Shown here: in pieces, positions 1 through 8,506 of the stretch
Layout: every line of letters starts with the position of its first letter
Position numbering within the stretch: position 1 is the stretch's first letter
Assembly: GCA_031264185.1 (NCBI GenBank)
Contig: JAISEL010000120.1
Span: 1 to 43,489, forward strand
Length of the DNA: 43,489 bases
Source: Deltaproteobacteria bacterium
Lineage (GTDB): Bacteria > Desulfobacterota > Desulfarculia > Adiutricales > Adiutricaceae
Direction: 5' to 3'
Notes under the pieces: model-generated
The model's input: the letters and a program-made list of their open reading frames with translations, nothing else
What the model was told of the DNA's origin: nothing
The model's database searches: none
Translations under genes and position numbers: made by a program

Positions 1-295
1 CATATTTTTTTGCTAAAAATAAATTTTATATGCTATATGATGTATTTTAGCATACTATTTGGCATTAAAGCTGATATGGATTTCTACGTTTTCGCAAGTT
101 ATTTCTTCACAGTTCCTTACTATTCGGTCAGGAAGGTTTGAACTGAAGGCTATTAAGGATGAGACCGCCGAATATTCAGCCGCCGTGTCAGAAATAAAAA
201 ATGCAGGGCTAACGGCACTTTAAACGCCTGCATTCAGGATGACGGATGCTCGGAGGCAAGAGCAGCAGGCTCTGATTACGGTTTAGCGCCTCAGT
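1..295. other. Gene-free left edge
   Basis: No reading frame here looks coding. The first 100 bases are AT-rich. The only recognisable element is the terminator hairpin at 200-234, which serves the minus-strand operon ending at 296. Confidence 0.6.
196..234 (-). terminator. Intrinsic terminator of the SDR/GMC/UbiA operon
   Basis: Perfect 8-bp inverted repeat AATGCAGG (200-207) / CCTGCATT (227-234) with a 19-nt loop. On the minus strand the stem is followed by a run of five T (positions 200-196) and more T/A. It lies about 60 bases beyond the last stop codon of the minus-strand operon, where a terminator is expected. Confidence 0.65.
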
Positions 296-655
296 CTATT
301 CAAAAGACAAAACAGTAATGCCGCCAAGTATCAAAATCATCCCTATGATTTTGGATAAATGCAGGCTTTCCCCAAAATACAAATTAGAAAGCCAAGCAAC
401 AAACACGAACCCCACCCCGGCAAAAACCGGATAAGCAACAGAAACCGGCAATTTGTCCAGAGCCTTTGCAAATAGAATAACGTTAATTCCGTAGAAGCAC
501 AGGCCTAAAATAAGCCAGGGTGAAGTGACCATGGGCCAAAATCCCGGTTTGGCCACTAACCTGGAGTGCTTGAGGAACAGATTTCCGATACAGGAGTTGA
601 AGCCGGCCACAGCCAAAAAAGTCCACGGAACCCATCTGGAATTTAAGACATCCAT
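296..655 (-). CDS. SMR/EamA-like four-helix membrane protein, possible lipid-carrier flippase subunit
   Basis: A 119-residue protein with four hydrophobic segments, the size and layout of small multidrug resistance (SMR) proteins. The third and fourth helices match the family well (LPVSVAYPVFAGVGFVFVAW, then FGESL and IIGMILILGG). Aligning by eye to E. coli EmrE puts Ser21 where the essential membrane-embedded Glu14 should be, so proton-coupled drug efflux is unlikely. SMR relatives without that Glu include the ArnE/ArnF-type subunits that move undecaprenyl-phosphate-linked sugars. The start codon lies inside the preceding SDR gene (13-base overlap), so it is translationally coupled and last in the operon. 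I infer a flippase for a lipid-linked product made by the upstream enzymes; the membrane topology is seen, the substrate is not. Confidence 0.75.
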   Translation of the reverse strand: MDVLNSRWVPWTFLAVAGFNSCIGNLFLKHSRLVAKPGFWPMVTSPWLILGLCFYGINVILFAKALDKLPVSVAYPVFAGVGFVFVAWLSNLYFGESLHLSKIIGMILILGGITVLSFE

Positions 656-1674
656 TTTAAAAGCCTCAGTATTCCCTGTTTCAGGGCTTTCCGGTGAGGG
701 CTGCCTCCTTGTTCGACGATCTGGTCACGGACATTACGATTTTCCAGAAACCAATCATACGATTCCCGGAACATCCGATCATTTGAGTACTGAGGTTTCC
801 AGCCGATATCCAGCAGATTCCGGACATCAAAATATAATGGCTTATGGTAGGTCAGGTAGTGCCACGGAGCCAGAGGCGAAAGGGAAAGCTTGTCAAGCAG
901 TTTAAGTAAGCCGACACTTAGGCTGACCGGCAGAGATTTAACCCGGCTTTTGGTTCCGGCGTGGACAATAACGTGTTCCAACGCTTCCCTCAAGGTCCCA
1001 AATTCGGCGGCTCCGACATTATAGACTCCGGGGCGCCCCAGTTTCAGGGCCAGCATATATGCATCCATAAGATCTGAGGCATGGACAAACTGATACCTGT
1101 GCCGGCCGTCGCCAATTACATAGACATTGCGGCCTTCGCTGATCCATTCGAACAGGATTTGAAAAATCCCCAGCCGGCCCAGTCCCAGAATGGTCCGGGG
1201 GCGGACTAAGACCAGCGGCATTTTAGCCTCACCGCAAACAGTCTTAACCGCTATTTCCCCTTCCATCTTGGTTTGCCCGTAAACCTCCACCGGACTGTAA
1301 GGCGTATCCGGAGTTACAGGACACCGCGCCCGGCCGAAAATTGAGGATGTACACATATAGACAAAATAACCGACCCCGGCTTTAACAGCTTCTTCCGCTA
1401 CTGTTCGGGAACCGTCGACGTTTATCTGGCGGAACAGATCGCCGCTTTTTGTAATGGGAACTTTGGCTGCGGTATGGTGAACCACTTCCACGTTCTTCAT
1501 GGCCCGGGCCACGGCATCGGAATTCCGGACATCTCCTTCCAGATACTCGGCGTCTTTGGAAATGGTGTCATCCCGCCAGATGTCCAATACTCTGACTTTT
1601 TCGCCGGCCTCCAGCAGTCTTTCTACAATCAGGTGGCCCAAAAATCCGCTTCCGCCGGTAACCAGATGTAACAT
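643..1674 (-). CDS. Extended SDR, NAD-dependent epimerase/dehydratase or 3-beta-HSD-like
   Basis: A 343-residue extended short-chain dehydrogenase/reductase. The N-terminus has the Rossmann nucleotide-binding motif TGGSGFLG (residues 6-13), an acidic residue at the end of beta-2 (Asp31, in VRVLDIW) consistent with NAD use, and the catalytic pair Tyr132/Lys136 in VYGQTK with the upstream Ser at 110-111. The C-terminal part is the substrate lobe, including the YQFVHASDL strand typical of sugar- or sterol-acting members. It is the fifth gene of a minus-strand operon, 32 bases after the second SDR and overlapping the SMR-like gene. A redox or epimerisation step on a lipid-linked intermediate fits the context, but the substrate cannot be read from the sequence. 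Confidence 0.85.
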   Translation of the reverse strand: MLHLVTGGSGFLGHLIVERLLEAGEKVRVLDIWRDDTISKDAEYLEGDVRNSDAVARAMKNVEVVHHTAAKVPITKSGDLFRQINVDGSRTVAEEAVKAGVGYFVYMCTSSIFGRARCPVTPDTPYSPVEVYGQTKMEGEIAVKTVCGEAKMPLVLVRPRTILGLGRLGIFQILFEWISEGRNVYVIGDGRHRYQFVHASDLMDAYMLALKLGRPGVYNVGAAEFGTLREALEHVIVHAGTKSRVKSLPVSLSVGLLKLLDKLSLSPLAPWHYLTYHKPLYFDVRNLLDIGWKPQYSNDRMFRESYDWFLENRNVRDQIVEQGGSPHRKALKQGILRLLKWMS

Positions 1675-1706
1675 TAAAAAAGTTCCTGTCCTGGGTTAAA
1701 TTCTAT

Positions 1707-2783
1707 TCAGGGATTAATAAGCTTAGCCCGTTCGGAAGGCCGGTCCATCAGCCAGGCAATACTCCGCCTCATGCCTTCCTCAAGCTCCACCTGGGGCCTG
1801 TAGCCCAGCTCCTTTTCAGCCAGAGCCGCAGAGCAGGCGATGGTTTTATTCATTTCCGAAAGAACGTGAATTTTCTGGTGATAAAAGCCCAGACCCTGCA
1901 GCCCCCGGTCCGCCAGACCGGCCAGGTCAGAGGCGATTGAAGGCAGACGGAGTCTTTTATGACGGCATTTAAGGGAGAAATCTTTTTCCAGAACCTTTTC
2001 CACTGTGTCTAAAATCTCGGCCATCGCGTAAGGCCTTTGATCGGCGATCCAGTAGGTTTTTCCGGCCGCCTGGGGCGCTTTCCCGGCCAGGATGAGCCCC
2101 TGAGCCAGATTATCAATATAGGACATAGACCGGCGGTTCCGGCCGGAACCGACCAGCGGACCCCGGCCGTCCCGAATCATGACAAAAAACTCAGTCTGCC
2201 GGGGAGGCTGAAAAGGACCGTAAAACCAGGGGGCTCTTATTAAAACCGTCTCAGGGCCTCCGGCTAGGCTTTTTTCCCTGATTTCCTTTTCCATGACCAT
2301 CTTGGAGCGGCCGTAACCCATGTAAGGATTGTAGGGGGACAGTTCATCAAAAAGATGATCTGGATGAGGATTATTGCCGCAGGGAGAGTTGGAGGAGGTC
2401 AGGACCGCTCTTTTGATTCCGGCCTGAGCAGCCGCTTCCCAGACATTGACCGAGCCTTGGGCGTTGACCTCAAAAAATTCCTTAGTCCTTTTTGGATGGA
2501 TAATGCCGGCGCAGTGAAAGAGAACCCCGCCCTCAGCCCCTTTAAAAAAAAGTTCTAAGGTTTCCTGTTTGGTCACGTCGCCCCTTATAAGCTCCATTTC
2601 TGGAGCAATTGCCGCCAGTTCCGTCTCCGAGTCCTGAGGTCCCAACAAACCTCTAACAGGCGAGGCGGAAAAAGGCGGACAGTCAAAAATACCGGGCAGT
2701 CCCCGGACCAAAGCCCGGACAAGCCCGAGACCCAGCCAACCGGCCGCCCCGGTCACCAATACGGGAGGATTATTGTCTGACAT
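1707..2783 (-). CDS. Extended SDR, NAD-dependent epimerase/dehydratase family
   Basis: A 358-residue extended SDR, distinct from its downstream neighbour. TGAAGWLG (residues 11-18) is the nucleotide-binding loop; the catalytic Tyr157/Lys161 pair lies in GYGRSK, with TSSNS (129-133) supplying the serine. RAPWFYGPFQPP matches the substrate-lobe strand of this family. A second SDR next to an FAD oxidoreductase recalls pathways in which one enzyme oxidises a ring hydroxyl and another reduces it, producing net epimerisation. It lies 26 bases after the GMC gene and 32 bases before the next SDR, so it is almost certainly co-transcribed. Sterol or aliphatic 3-oxo substrates (3-beta-HSD type) are an alternative. 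Confidence 0.85.
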   Translation of the reverse strand: MSDNNPPVLVTGAAGWLGLGLVRALVRGLPGIFDCPPFSASPVRGLLGPQDSETELAAIAPEMELIRGDVTKQETLELFFKGAEGGVLFHCAGIIHPKRTKEFFEVNAQGSVNVWEAAAQAGIKRAVLTSSNSPCGNNPHPDHLFDELSPYNPYMGYGRSKMVMEKEIREKSLAGGPETVLIRAPWFYGPFQPPRQTEFFVMIRDGRGPLVGSGRNRRSMSYIDNLAQGLILAGKAPQAAGKTYWIADQRPYAMAEILDTVEKVLEKDFSLKCRHKRLRLPSIASDLAGLADRGLQGLGFYHQKIHVLSEMNKTIACSAALAEKELGYRPQVELEEGMRRSIAWLMDRPSERAKLINP

Positions 2784-2809
2784 CTGGTATTAGACTTCTC
2801 CTTTTTTAC

Positions 2810-4324
2810 TCAGCCGCCCAGGTAGTGAGTCAAATTGCGCCTGGCCACTGTCAAAAGAGGTCCCTGAGGATTGACGCCCGGACCGGAACAGAGAACTGAG
2901 GCATCGGATATTAGCAGATTTTTATGCCCCCACAAAGCTCCCCACTGATCAGTCACTCCAAGTTCCGGCGTTTGGGCCATAGGATTAGTGGATGTCAGGT
3001 GAATGGTCATCAATTCACTCTTTCCGGCCGGTAAAACCGAAGGAATTTTGTCAAGATCCGAAGGATTTTCAAAGAAATCAAGGCCCCGGACACTGGGGAA
3101 AAGTCTTTTAGCTCCAGCCGCAAAAAGCAGCCGGCCCAGGCGTTTCATGGCCAGAGAAAGAGCTGCCAAATCCCTTTTAGTGAGTTTAAAACGAACCAGA
3201 GGCTCTTTAAAGCCCGGGATGGGAGTAACCGATCCGTATCCTTCGGGAACTATGGTGGCGTAATAGATAATCAGGTGAGGCCAAAGGTCCCGGACAATCT
3301 CCAGACCGTGAGGCTGAGAGGCCATTGAGACTGACATGTAATGAGGAGAACTTATGGAGCAGCCGAAGCTCATAGTCGAGCCGAACTCTTTAACCTGATG
3401 GACCGGCACTCCCAAGCCCGGATAATTTATGACCCGGTCAAACTGGGCAATCAGCTTGACTGTCGGATGAAGGTGCAGAAATTTACCGCTTTTAGCCGAT
3501 AAGCCGGAACGCCTGAGAAGCAGAGCGCTTCCGACGGGTCCGGCTCCCAGAATAACGGTTTTTGCCAAAACTTCGGCTCTTATTTTTGGATAATCAGGCT
3601 TATTTATATGGATATCCAGCTGATAGGCCCCGCCGTTTTTGGGCCTCTTGATTCTGACCGCCCTGGCTCCGTGGACAATTCCGGCTCCGGCGGCTTTGGC
3701 TCTGGGCAAATAAGTCTTAATCATGGTTTGCCGCTCACCGGTACTGTCATTGGGGCCAAAACGCCTGTACCGGGGGATTTCCGGACAACACCAGCCCAAG
3801 GATTCAGCGCCGTTCTTTAAAACCAAAGACGCCTCCGGGATAGCGCCTTCCGGCATAAGAGAAACGCTTAGATCCCTTTCAACAGCCTCTGAATGACTTT
3901 TCAGTTCAGCCGGATTAAAGTCCTCCAGACCATAACGGGCAGTCCAGTTCCAGACTGTCTCATCTGGCAGGCGGTGATGGAGGCCGCTGTTCACTTCACT
4001 TCCGCCACCCAGACACCGGCCCTCGACATATTGGATCGTAGGCCGGCCCAAAGCCATGGTTATACCGCCGTTTCGGTACTTGTATCTCATCTCGGAGGAG
4101 GAAAACGGTTCAATCGCCTCCAATGGCCAATAATCACCTTCTTCCAGAACCAAAACTTCACGTCCGGCCTCGGCCATAAGACAGGCGGCCAAACTGGCGC
4201 CCGGCCCGCTGCCGATGACTACCACATCATGTTCCTCAAATTGGCCCATATGCCGGAAAGCCGGAAGAGCCAGCGGCTCATCCTGGCTGTCCGCTTCAGA
4301 AGGAATAGGCAGCTTGTCTGTCAT
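2810..4324 (-). CDS. GMC-type FAD-dependent oxidoreductase
   Basis: A 504-residue flavoprotein. The ADP-binding fold is at residues 33-61 (VVIGSGPGAS with Glu61 ending beta-2), the second FAD contact is GRCLGGGSEVNSG (102-114), and the C-terminal GMC signature ends DASVLCSGPGVNPQGP. His442 (IHLTS) and Asn485 (GVNPQ) occupy the positions of the catalytic His and His/Asn pair of glucose-methanol-choline oxidoreductases. An extension of about 30 residues precedes the Rossmann fold. Its ATG overlaps the stop of the small upstream gene (ATGA at 4324-4321), implying coupled translation. Likely reaction: oxidation of a hydroxyl on a sugar or lipid alcohol. A cholesterol-oxidase-like or long-chain-alcohol oxidase role cannot be excluded. 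Confidence 0.85.
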   Translation of the reverse strand: MTDKLPIPSEADSQDEPLALPAFRHMGQFEEHDVVVIGSGPGASLAACLMAEAGREVLVLEEGDYWPLEAIEPFSSSEMRYKYRNGGITMALGRPTIQYVEGRCLGGGSEVNSGLHHRLPDETVWNWTARYGLEDFNPAELKSHSEAVERDLSVSLMPEGAIPEASLVLKNGAESLGWCCPEIPRYRRFGPNDSTGERQTMIKTYLPRAKAAGAGIVHGARAVRIKRPKNGGAYQLDIHINKPDYPKIRAEVLAKTVILGAGPVGSALLLRRSGLSAKSGKFLHLHPTVKLIAQFDRVINYPGLGVPVHQVKEFGSTMSFGCSISSPHYMSVSMASQPHGLEIVRDLWPHLIIYYATIVPEGYGSVTPIPGFKEPLVRFKLTKRDLAALSLAMKRLGRLLFAAGAKRLFPSVRGLDFFENPSDLDKIPSVLPAGKSELMTIHLTSTNPMAQTPELGVTDQWGALWGHKNLLISDASVLCSGPGVNPQGPLLTVARRNLTHYLGG

Positions 4325-4674
4325 TGGCCCCGGACCTGCACCAGAAATTCAAAGAGATAAAAATTCACCAAAACCCGGTGGAATCTTATGAACTCTCTGG
4401 TCGGGCCCGGCAAAATCTCGAAAATCTTAAACACCCTGGCCCGGACTTCCGGAGCAAGCCGGGTAAACCATCCGCGTCCGACCGGAAGAGCCAAAAATTG
4501 GAGACAGTATGCCAGTACGGCAAAGGGAGGTTTGAACCAGCCGGGAAGATTATGAATCTGAGCCAGAATGAACCGTTCGCAGCCGGAATAATCCGCCTGT
4601 AGATGGAACCGGCCGGCTGTCTCCTGACTGATCCCCCAGGCCAGGGCTGACGAAACCGCCAGAAGATTTTTCAC
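4321..4674 (-). CDS. Small helical protein preceding the GMC oxidoreductase
   Basis: No family recognised with certainty. The frame is open from 4728, but I favour the GTG at 4674: it forms a GTGA overlap with the stop of the HAD-UbiA gene (TGA at 4673-4671), and this gene's own stop forms an ATGA overlap with the next gene. The product is then about 117 residues. It appears mostly helical, with a moderately hydrophobic middle (FAVLAYCLQFLALPVG) and a C-terminal segment (REFIRFHRVLVNFYLFEF) recalling the helical segments or small subunits that accompany some GMC dehydrogenases. The strict coupling suggests a stable complex with the oxidoreductase, perhaps at the membrane. That is inference. 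Confidence 0.7.
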   Translation of the reverse strand: MKNLLAVSSALAWGISQETAGRFHLQADYSGCERFILAQIHNLPGWFKPPFAVLAYCLQFLALPVGRGWFTRLAPEVRARVFKIFEILPGPTREFIRFHRVLVNFYLFEFLVQVRGQ

Positions 4675-6107
4675 TGACCTACTCCAATGGTAGCCAACAG
4701 GTAAGCCAGGATGCCAAGACCTAGACAAAACCAGCTGACTTTGTCGGTAAGGGTAAAAAACACAGGGTCGTAAGGCATTTTTCCACCGTCAGCCAGTTTC
4801 AAAAGACGAGCCAGCCAGTAAAATAACACCGGACAGAAAAGAAGCAGAAGTTCAGGACTCCGGTACCTGGAAAACGCCGCCGCATCGCCAACATATATGG
4901 CCAGAGTCAAAACGGCGCTGCAAATACAACCGCTGGTCAAAGTCAGGAAAAAGACCGCATCGTTAGATTCATAAGGCCGCCGGGAATTTGATTCCGTTCC
5001 CTCAATGGATGTGCGCCTCAATTCTCCCAGCCTTTTAATAAGGCTCAGGGCAGCGAACACAAAAAAGGAAAAGGAAAGAAGCCACTGAGAAATTTCAACA
5101 TTAGTGGCGACTCCTCCGGCAAAGACGCGGAGACAGTATAATAATGTCAAAACGACAATATCAACTATATTAACTAATTTTAGACTTAAAGAATATAAAG
5201 CAGCAGCAATAAAATACAATAACGCTACAGTTAAAAAAGGCAAGCCAACTATCAGTGCTACCAGCAAACCGGCCGATAGAGAGACTGTGAACAAGAAAAA
5301 ACCTTGAGGCAAATCAACAGATCCTGAGGCAAAGGGACGATTTCGTTTTTCAGGATGCCGGCGGTCTGAGTCTATATCCAAAAGGTCGTTCAATATATAT
5401 CCGGCTGAAGAAATAAAACAAAAGGCCAAAAAGCCGGCCGCTGATTTAGCCAAGGCGTTCCAGGAGAAAAAATGACCCATTATTAAGGGAACAAAAAGCA
5501 AAAAATTCTTGGCCCATTGGTGCATTCTGGTAACTTTAAGAATTGGACGGAAGGATAAGAAGCTGGAAGAACCGGGAGCTAAGACAGTGACATTGGAATT
5601 AACCTGCCTGGCTTTGCTGGCCAGATTAGAATCACCGACAACAATTGCTTCCCCTGCGGCAGCCCAGACTTTAACATCCGCAGAACTGTTACCGGCGTAA
5701 ATAAAGCCGCCGGTTCCAAAACGTTTGACCAATTCCAAAGCTTTGGCTTCACCTTTAAGGTTTTGGCGGCCGTCAGAAGATATACAGCCGGAAAAAAAAT
5801 CAAAATGCTCAGTAACTTTTCTGGCCAGAATCTCATCTGAGGCTGTGGCCAGCCAAACTTGCCCCCCTTTTTCGCGGGAAACCCTGGCTAAATCAATAAC
5901 TTCCTGATTCCAGGGAAGAATGTTCAGATCCAGTTCTGTCGAACTGGCTAATCTATTTTTAAAATGAGCCCTTCCGGAGAGGAGCCAGATAAAAGACTCA
6001 AGATGTCCGTTTGACAGAGCTTTAAAAAAAAGCTCCCAAAGGGAATCCGTCTTAAGAAGAGTTCCATCAAGATCTATTACTAAATTTTTTGATTGTTGGC
6101 TAATCAT
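4671..6107 (-). CDS. HAD phosphatase - UbiA prenyltransferase fusion
   Basis: A 478-residue two-domain protein. Residues 8-175 are a HAD-like hydrolase: DLDGT motif I (12-16), ATASD motif II (87-91), conserved Lys near 119 and a GNSSADVKVW motif IV. Residues 190-478 are a polytopic UbiA-family domain with the diagnostic NDLLDIDSD (240-248) and KRNRPFASG. The spacing and the MHQWAKNFLLFVPL entry segment resemble UbiA enzymes that transfer phosphoribose from PRPP to polyprenyl phosphate (mycobacterial Rv3806c type) rather than quinone prenyltransferases. A fused phosphatase could then dephosphorylate the product. First gene of the six-gene operon; the ATG at 6107 has only a weak GGATT-like site. 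Quinone or haem prenylation is the alternative; neighbouring FAD and SDR enzymes favour the lipid-sugar reading. Confidence 0.85.
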   Translation of the reverse strand: MISQQSKNLVIDLDGTLLKTDSLWELFFKALSNGHLESFIWLLSGRAHFKNRLASSTELDLNILPWNQEVIDLARVSREKGGQVWLATASDEILARKVTEHFDFFSGCISSDGRQNLKGEAKALELVKRFGTGGFIYAGNSSADVKVWAAAGEAIVVGDSNLASKARQVNSNVTVLAPGSSSFLSFRPILKVTRMHQWAKNFLLFVPLIMGHFFSWNALAKSAAGFLAFCFISSAGYILNDLLDIDSDRRHPEKRNRPFASGSVDLPQGFFLFTVSLSAGLLVALIVGLPFLTVALLYFIAAALYSLSLKLVNIVDIVVLTLLYCLRVFAGGVATNVEISQWLLSFSFFVFAALSLIKRLGELRRTSIEGTESNSRRPYESNDAVFFLTLTSGCICSAVLTLAIYVGDAAAFSRYRSPELLLLFCPVLFYWLARLLKLADGGKMPYDPVFFTLTDKVSWFCLGLGILAYLLATIGVGQ

Positions 6108-6317
6108 ATAAATAATCCAAAAATAAAATATATCAGCACTTAATTATTATAATATTTAATATTATAAAAAAATCAATAAGTTTATATAATGATAATTTAA
6201 TTTCTGACATATTATTTTTCTGATGATTTCGCCAAAAATCTATTTTCAAAATATCTGTTTAAAAAGATAAAAAATAGTGTCAGTACTGAAAAGAAAAAAC
6301 AGCAGACTGAATTTAGG

Positions 6318-6800
6318 TGCTGGTATCAGACCATCCCATTCCTGGATAATTGGTGCCGCTAAACATCATCTCCGGCTCAACCCTTTCCCCTTTGGACTGG
6401 GAATGGAGCCACTGGCATCAAAAATTTAAACCGGTTAACTTCAGAAGCTTCTGAAGCGTAATCCACCGCCGCCAGATTAAAATCTGGGTGGCGGCGTTTA
6501 AATTCCATGACCACCTTTTTACCGGCGGTAAGATTAGACACAGACATCCGAAAGGAAAGGCTTAAGCCGAATATATTTTAATGCCTTTTTCCAGCATGAA
6601 CTATATCTGGCCAGATACCAGCCTTAGCCGTTTTAATCGCCAAAAAGACCTGGTTCTCCCTCTATATTTCTACGCAACTAAAAAAGCACCAGTCCCCAAC
6701 AATTAACCTCAGAAAATTATTGGCTGGCAAAAACTGACTTCAGACTGGCTTAAAAAAACTGGAGCCAAAAAACGCACTGGACTTCAATTATATCATATTC
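6318..6800 (-). pseudogene. Collapsed, decayed copy of the acyl-CoA dehydratase activase locus
   Basis: By eye, 6318-6697 aligns over its length with 15198-15590, the last roughly 130 codons of the large activase gene, with many substitutions and small indels. Shared landmarks include CTTTCCCCTT, GGAATG.GAGCCACTG.CATCAAAA, GTAATCCACCGCCGCCAGATTA and AGATACCAGCCTT. The match then jumps: 6700-6800 resembles 19611-19730, the start codon region and upstream flank of the same gene, including TATATCATATTCCG. A copy with both ends of the locus has therefore lost about 4 kb of its middle and accumulated stops. It cannot encode a protein. The intact gene lies 8.5 kb away in the same orientation. Confidence 0.8.
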
Positions 6801-7322
6801 CGGCTATTTTCCTGTTTGGGCCACATTATGGTCCTGCAGCTGTATCAAATGTCTTTTTTCTGATTCTTTTGCTGGGAGAACCTCCCTTGATGCCTTCTCA
6901 ACAACCTCTTATTTTCAGGAGTTGAGTAATAAAAAAATAATGATATCAAGTAATTATAAACCGTATTTTCAAGAAAATGGACTTTTTGCGAGGCCGTCTC
7001 TCTTGGCAAAAGGTCATTTGTCTAAATATTTTTGTTATTAACTGATATTTTAAACTATAAAAATATATTTTAGTAATTATTATATGATTAATTAATCTTA
7101 AAAGACTTTAACTTATATTTAAATATTAATAGAAATATATTTAGGTAATTTGTAGATTTTATATTACTTCAATTTTGTTCATCGTAAGGCATCGGATTCG
7201 CTCTGGGCAGGTCAAAGAAATATATAAATTTCGCTGAAAAACTCTGCTTCAAAAAATTTTGACTTTTCAGAAAAATTTCAGTATAAAACCCAAGGCACTA
7301 AAAACCTAATTTGATTTTCTGT

Positions 7323-7349
7323 AAAAAACCCCATTCGATGGGGCTTTTT
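7323..7349. terminator. Bidirectional intrinsic terminator
   Basis: Stem CCCCAT (7329-7334) / ATGGGG (7338-7343) with a TCG triloop, preceded by six A and followed by CTTTTT. It is usable in both directions. No intact gene ends beside it, so it may be left over from a lost gene or may shield the uxs operon. Confidence 0.6.
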
Positions 7350-7558
7350 AACATTAATAACACATATAACAGGATTTATTATTTTAATTTACTACGTAAT
7401 AATAAATAAAAAACTATTACAATATTAATTTTTTTGTTATAATAGTTAAAATTTATTGTTATTATAAATATTTACCATTTATAAAAACTTAACAACAAAT
7501 TAGTATAACTATTTTATTAACTGATACAGTACATAACATCAGGAATTCCAAAGTAAAT

Positions 7559-8506
7559 ATGAAAAAAATTGTTGTTACTGGTGCAGCTGGTTTTTTAGGT
7601 TCTCATTTATGTGATAAACTTTTATCTAACAATAATAATATTATTGGAATTGATAATTTTTATACTGGAAGAAAAGAAAACATAGCCCATTTACTTAACA
7701 ACAAAAATTTCACATTTATAAATCATGATTTAATTGACTTTATTAAACTTGATGCTGATGAAATCTATAATTTAGCGTGTCCGGCCAGCCCTCCCCAATA
7801 CCAAAAAGACCCCATACGGACATTAAAAACGTCCATATACGGCTCATTAAACCTTTTGGAAGAGGCTCGCCGTTTGAAAGCCAAAATATTTCAAGCCTCA
7901 ACTTCTGAAGTCTACGGCGATCCTGATGTAACCCCTCAGACTGAAGATTACCGAGGTTCTGTCAACCCCATTGGTATCCGGGCTTGTTATGATGAAGGTA
8001 AACGATGCGCTGAAACACTTTTTTTTGATTTTCACCGAACTTATGGTGTAAACGTTAAAGTTGTAAGAATATTCAACACTTATGGACCGAGAATGGACCC
8101 TAATGATGGTCGGGTCGTCAGCAATTTTATTACTCAGGCTCTTTTGGGTCAACCTATTACCATATACGGAGATGGCCAGCAAACAAGAAGTTTTTGTTAC
8201 TGTGATGACTTAATTGAGGGTTTATTTTTAATGATGAACTCTTCGGATCGTTTTACTGGGCCTGTTAATCTAGGAAACCCGAACGAATTTACTATCAGTG
8301 AATTATCTGAATTAATTCAGGACATCTTAGGCAAAAAGAGTAAAATCATCCATAAACCTCTTCCAATGGATGATCCGCGCCAGCGATGCCCAGATGTTAG
8401 TCTGGCCAAAAAAGAATTAGACTGGACTCCCAAAATTTCACTTAAAGAAGGTTTAAAGATGACAATAAGTTATTTTGATAAATTATTATCAGGAAAGGTT
8501 AACTAA
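7559..8506 (+). CDS. uxs: UDP-glucuronate decarboxylase (UDP-xylose synthase)
   Basis: A 315-residue extended SDR converting UDP-glucuronate to UDP-xylose with release of CO2, using bound NAD. The family-specific features are clear: [11 protein letters not shown] (residues 7-17), [12 protein letters not shown] (71-82), [10 protein letters not shown] (113-122), and [11 protein letters not shown] with catalytic Tyr144/Lys148. Length is right for soluble bacterial UXS. The stop codon shares one base with the ATG of the UDP-glucose dehydrogenase gene (TAATG), so the two enzymes of the UDP-Glc to UDP-GlcA to UDP-Xyl route are made together. An AGGA about 16 bases upstream is a poor ribosome site. 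The first 200 bases of the gene are very AT-rich. Confidence 0.93.
   Translation: MKKIVVTGAAGFLGSHLCDKLLSNNNNIIGIDNFYTGRKENIAHLLNNKNFTFINHDLIDFIKLDADEIYNLACPASPPQYQKDPIRTLKTSIYGSLNLLEEARRLKAKIFQASTSEVYGDPDVTPQTEDYRGSVNPIGIRACYDEGKRCAETLFFDFHRTYGVNVKVVRIFNTYGPRMDPNDGRVVSNFITQALLGQPITIYGDGQQTRSFCYCDDLIEGLFLMMNSSDRFTGPVNLGNPNEFTISELSELIQDILGKKSKIIHKPLPMDDPRQRCPDVSLAKKELDWTPKISLKEGLKMTISYFDKLLSGKVN

Larger units (their letters stand above)
6108..7558. other. Gene-free AT-rich stretch between divergent operons
   Basis: No intact gene. It contains the collapsed remnant of a second activase locus (6318-6800), a strongly AT-rich tract (about 6900-7190), a bidirectional terminator hairpin at 7323-7349, and AT-rich DNA up to the uxs start codon that presumably carries its promoter. 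A TATAAT box lies at 7438-7443 without a convincing -35 element. Confidence 0.6.

Noticed and set aside
525-905. Plus-strand open frame of 126 codons
   Set aside because: It is antisense to the well-supported SMR-like and SDR genes, has no family features and reads as a shadow frame.
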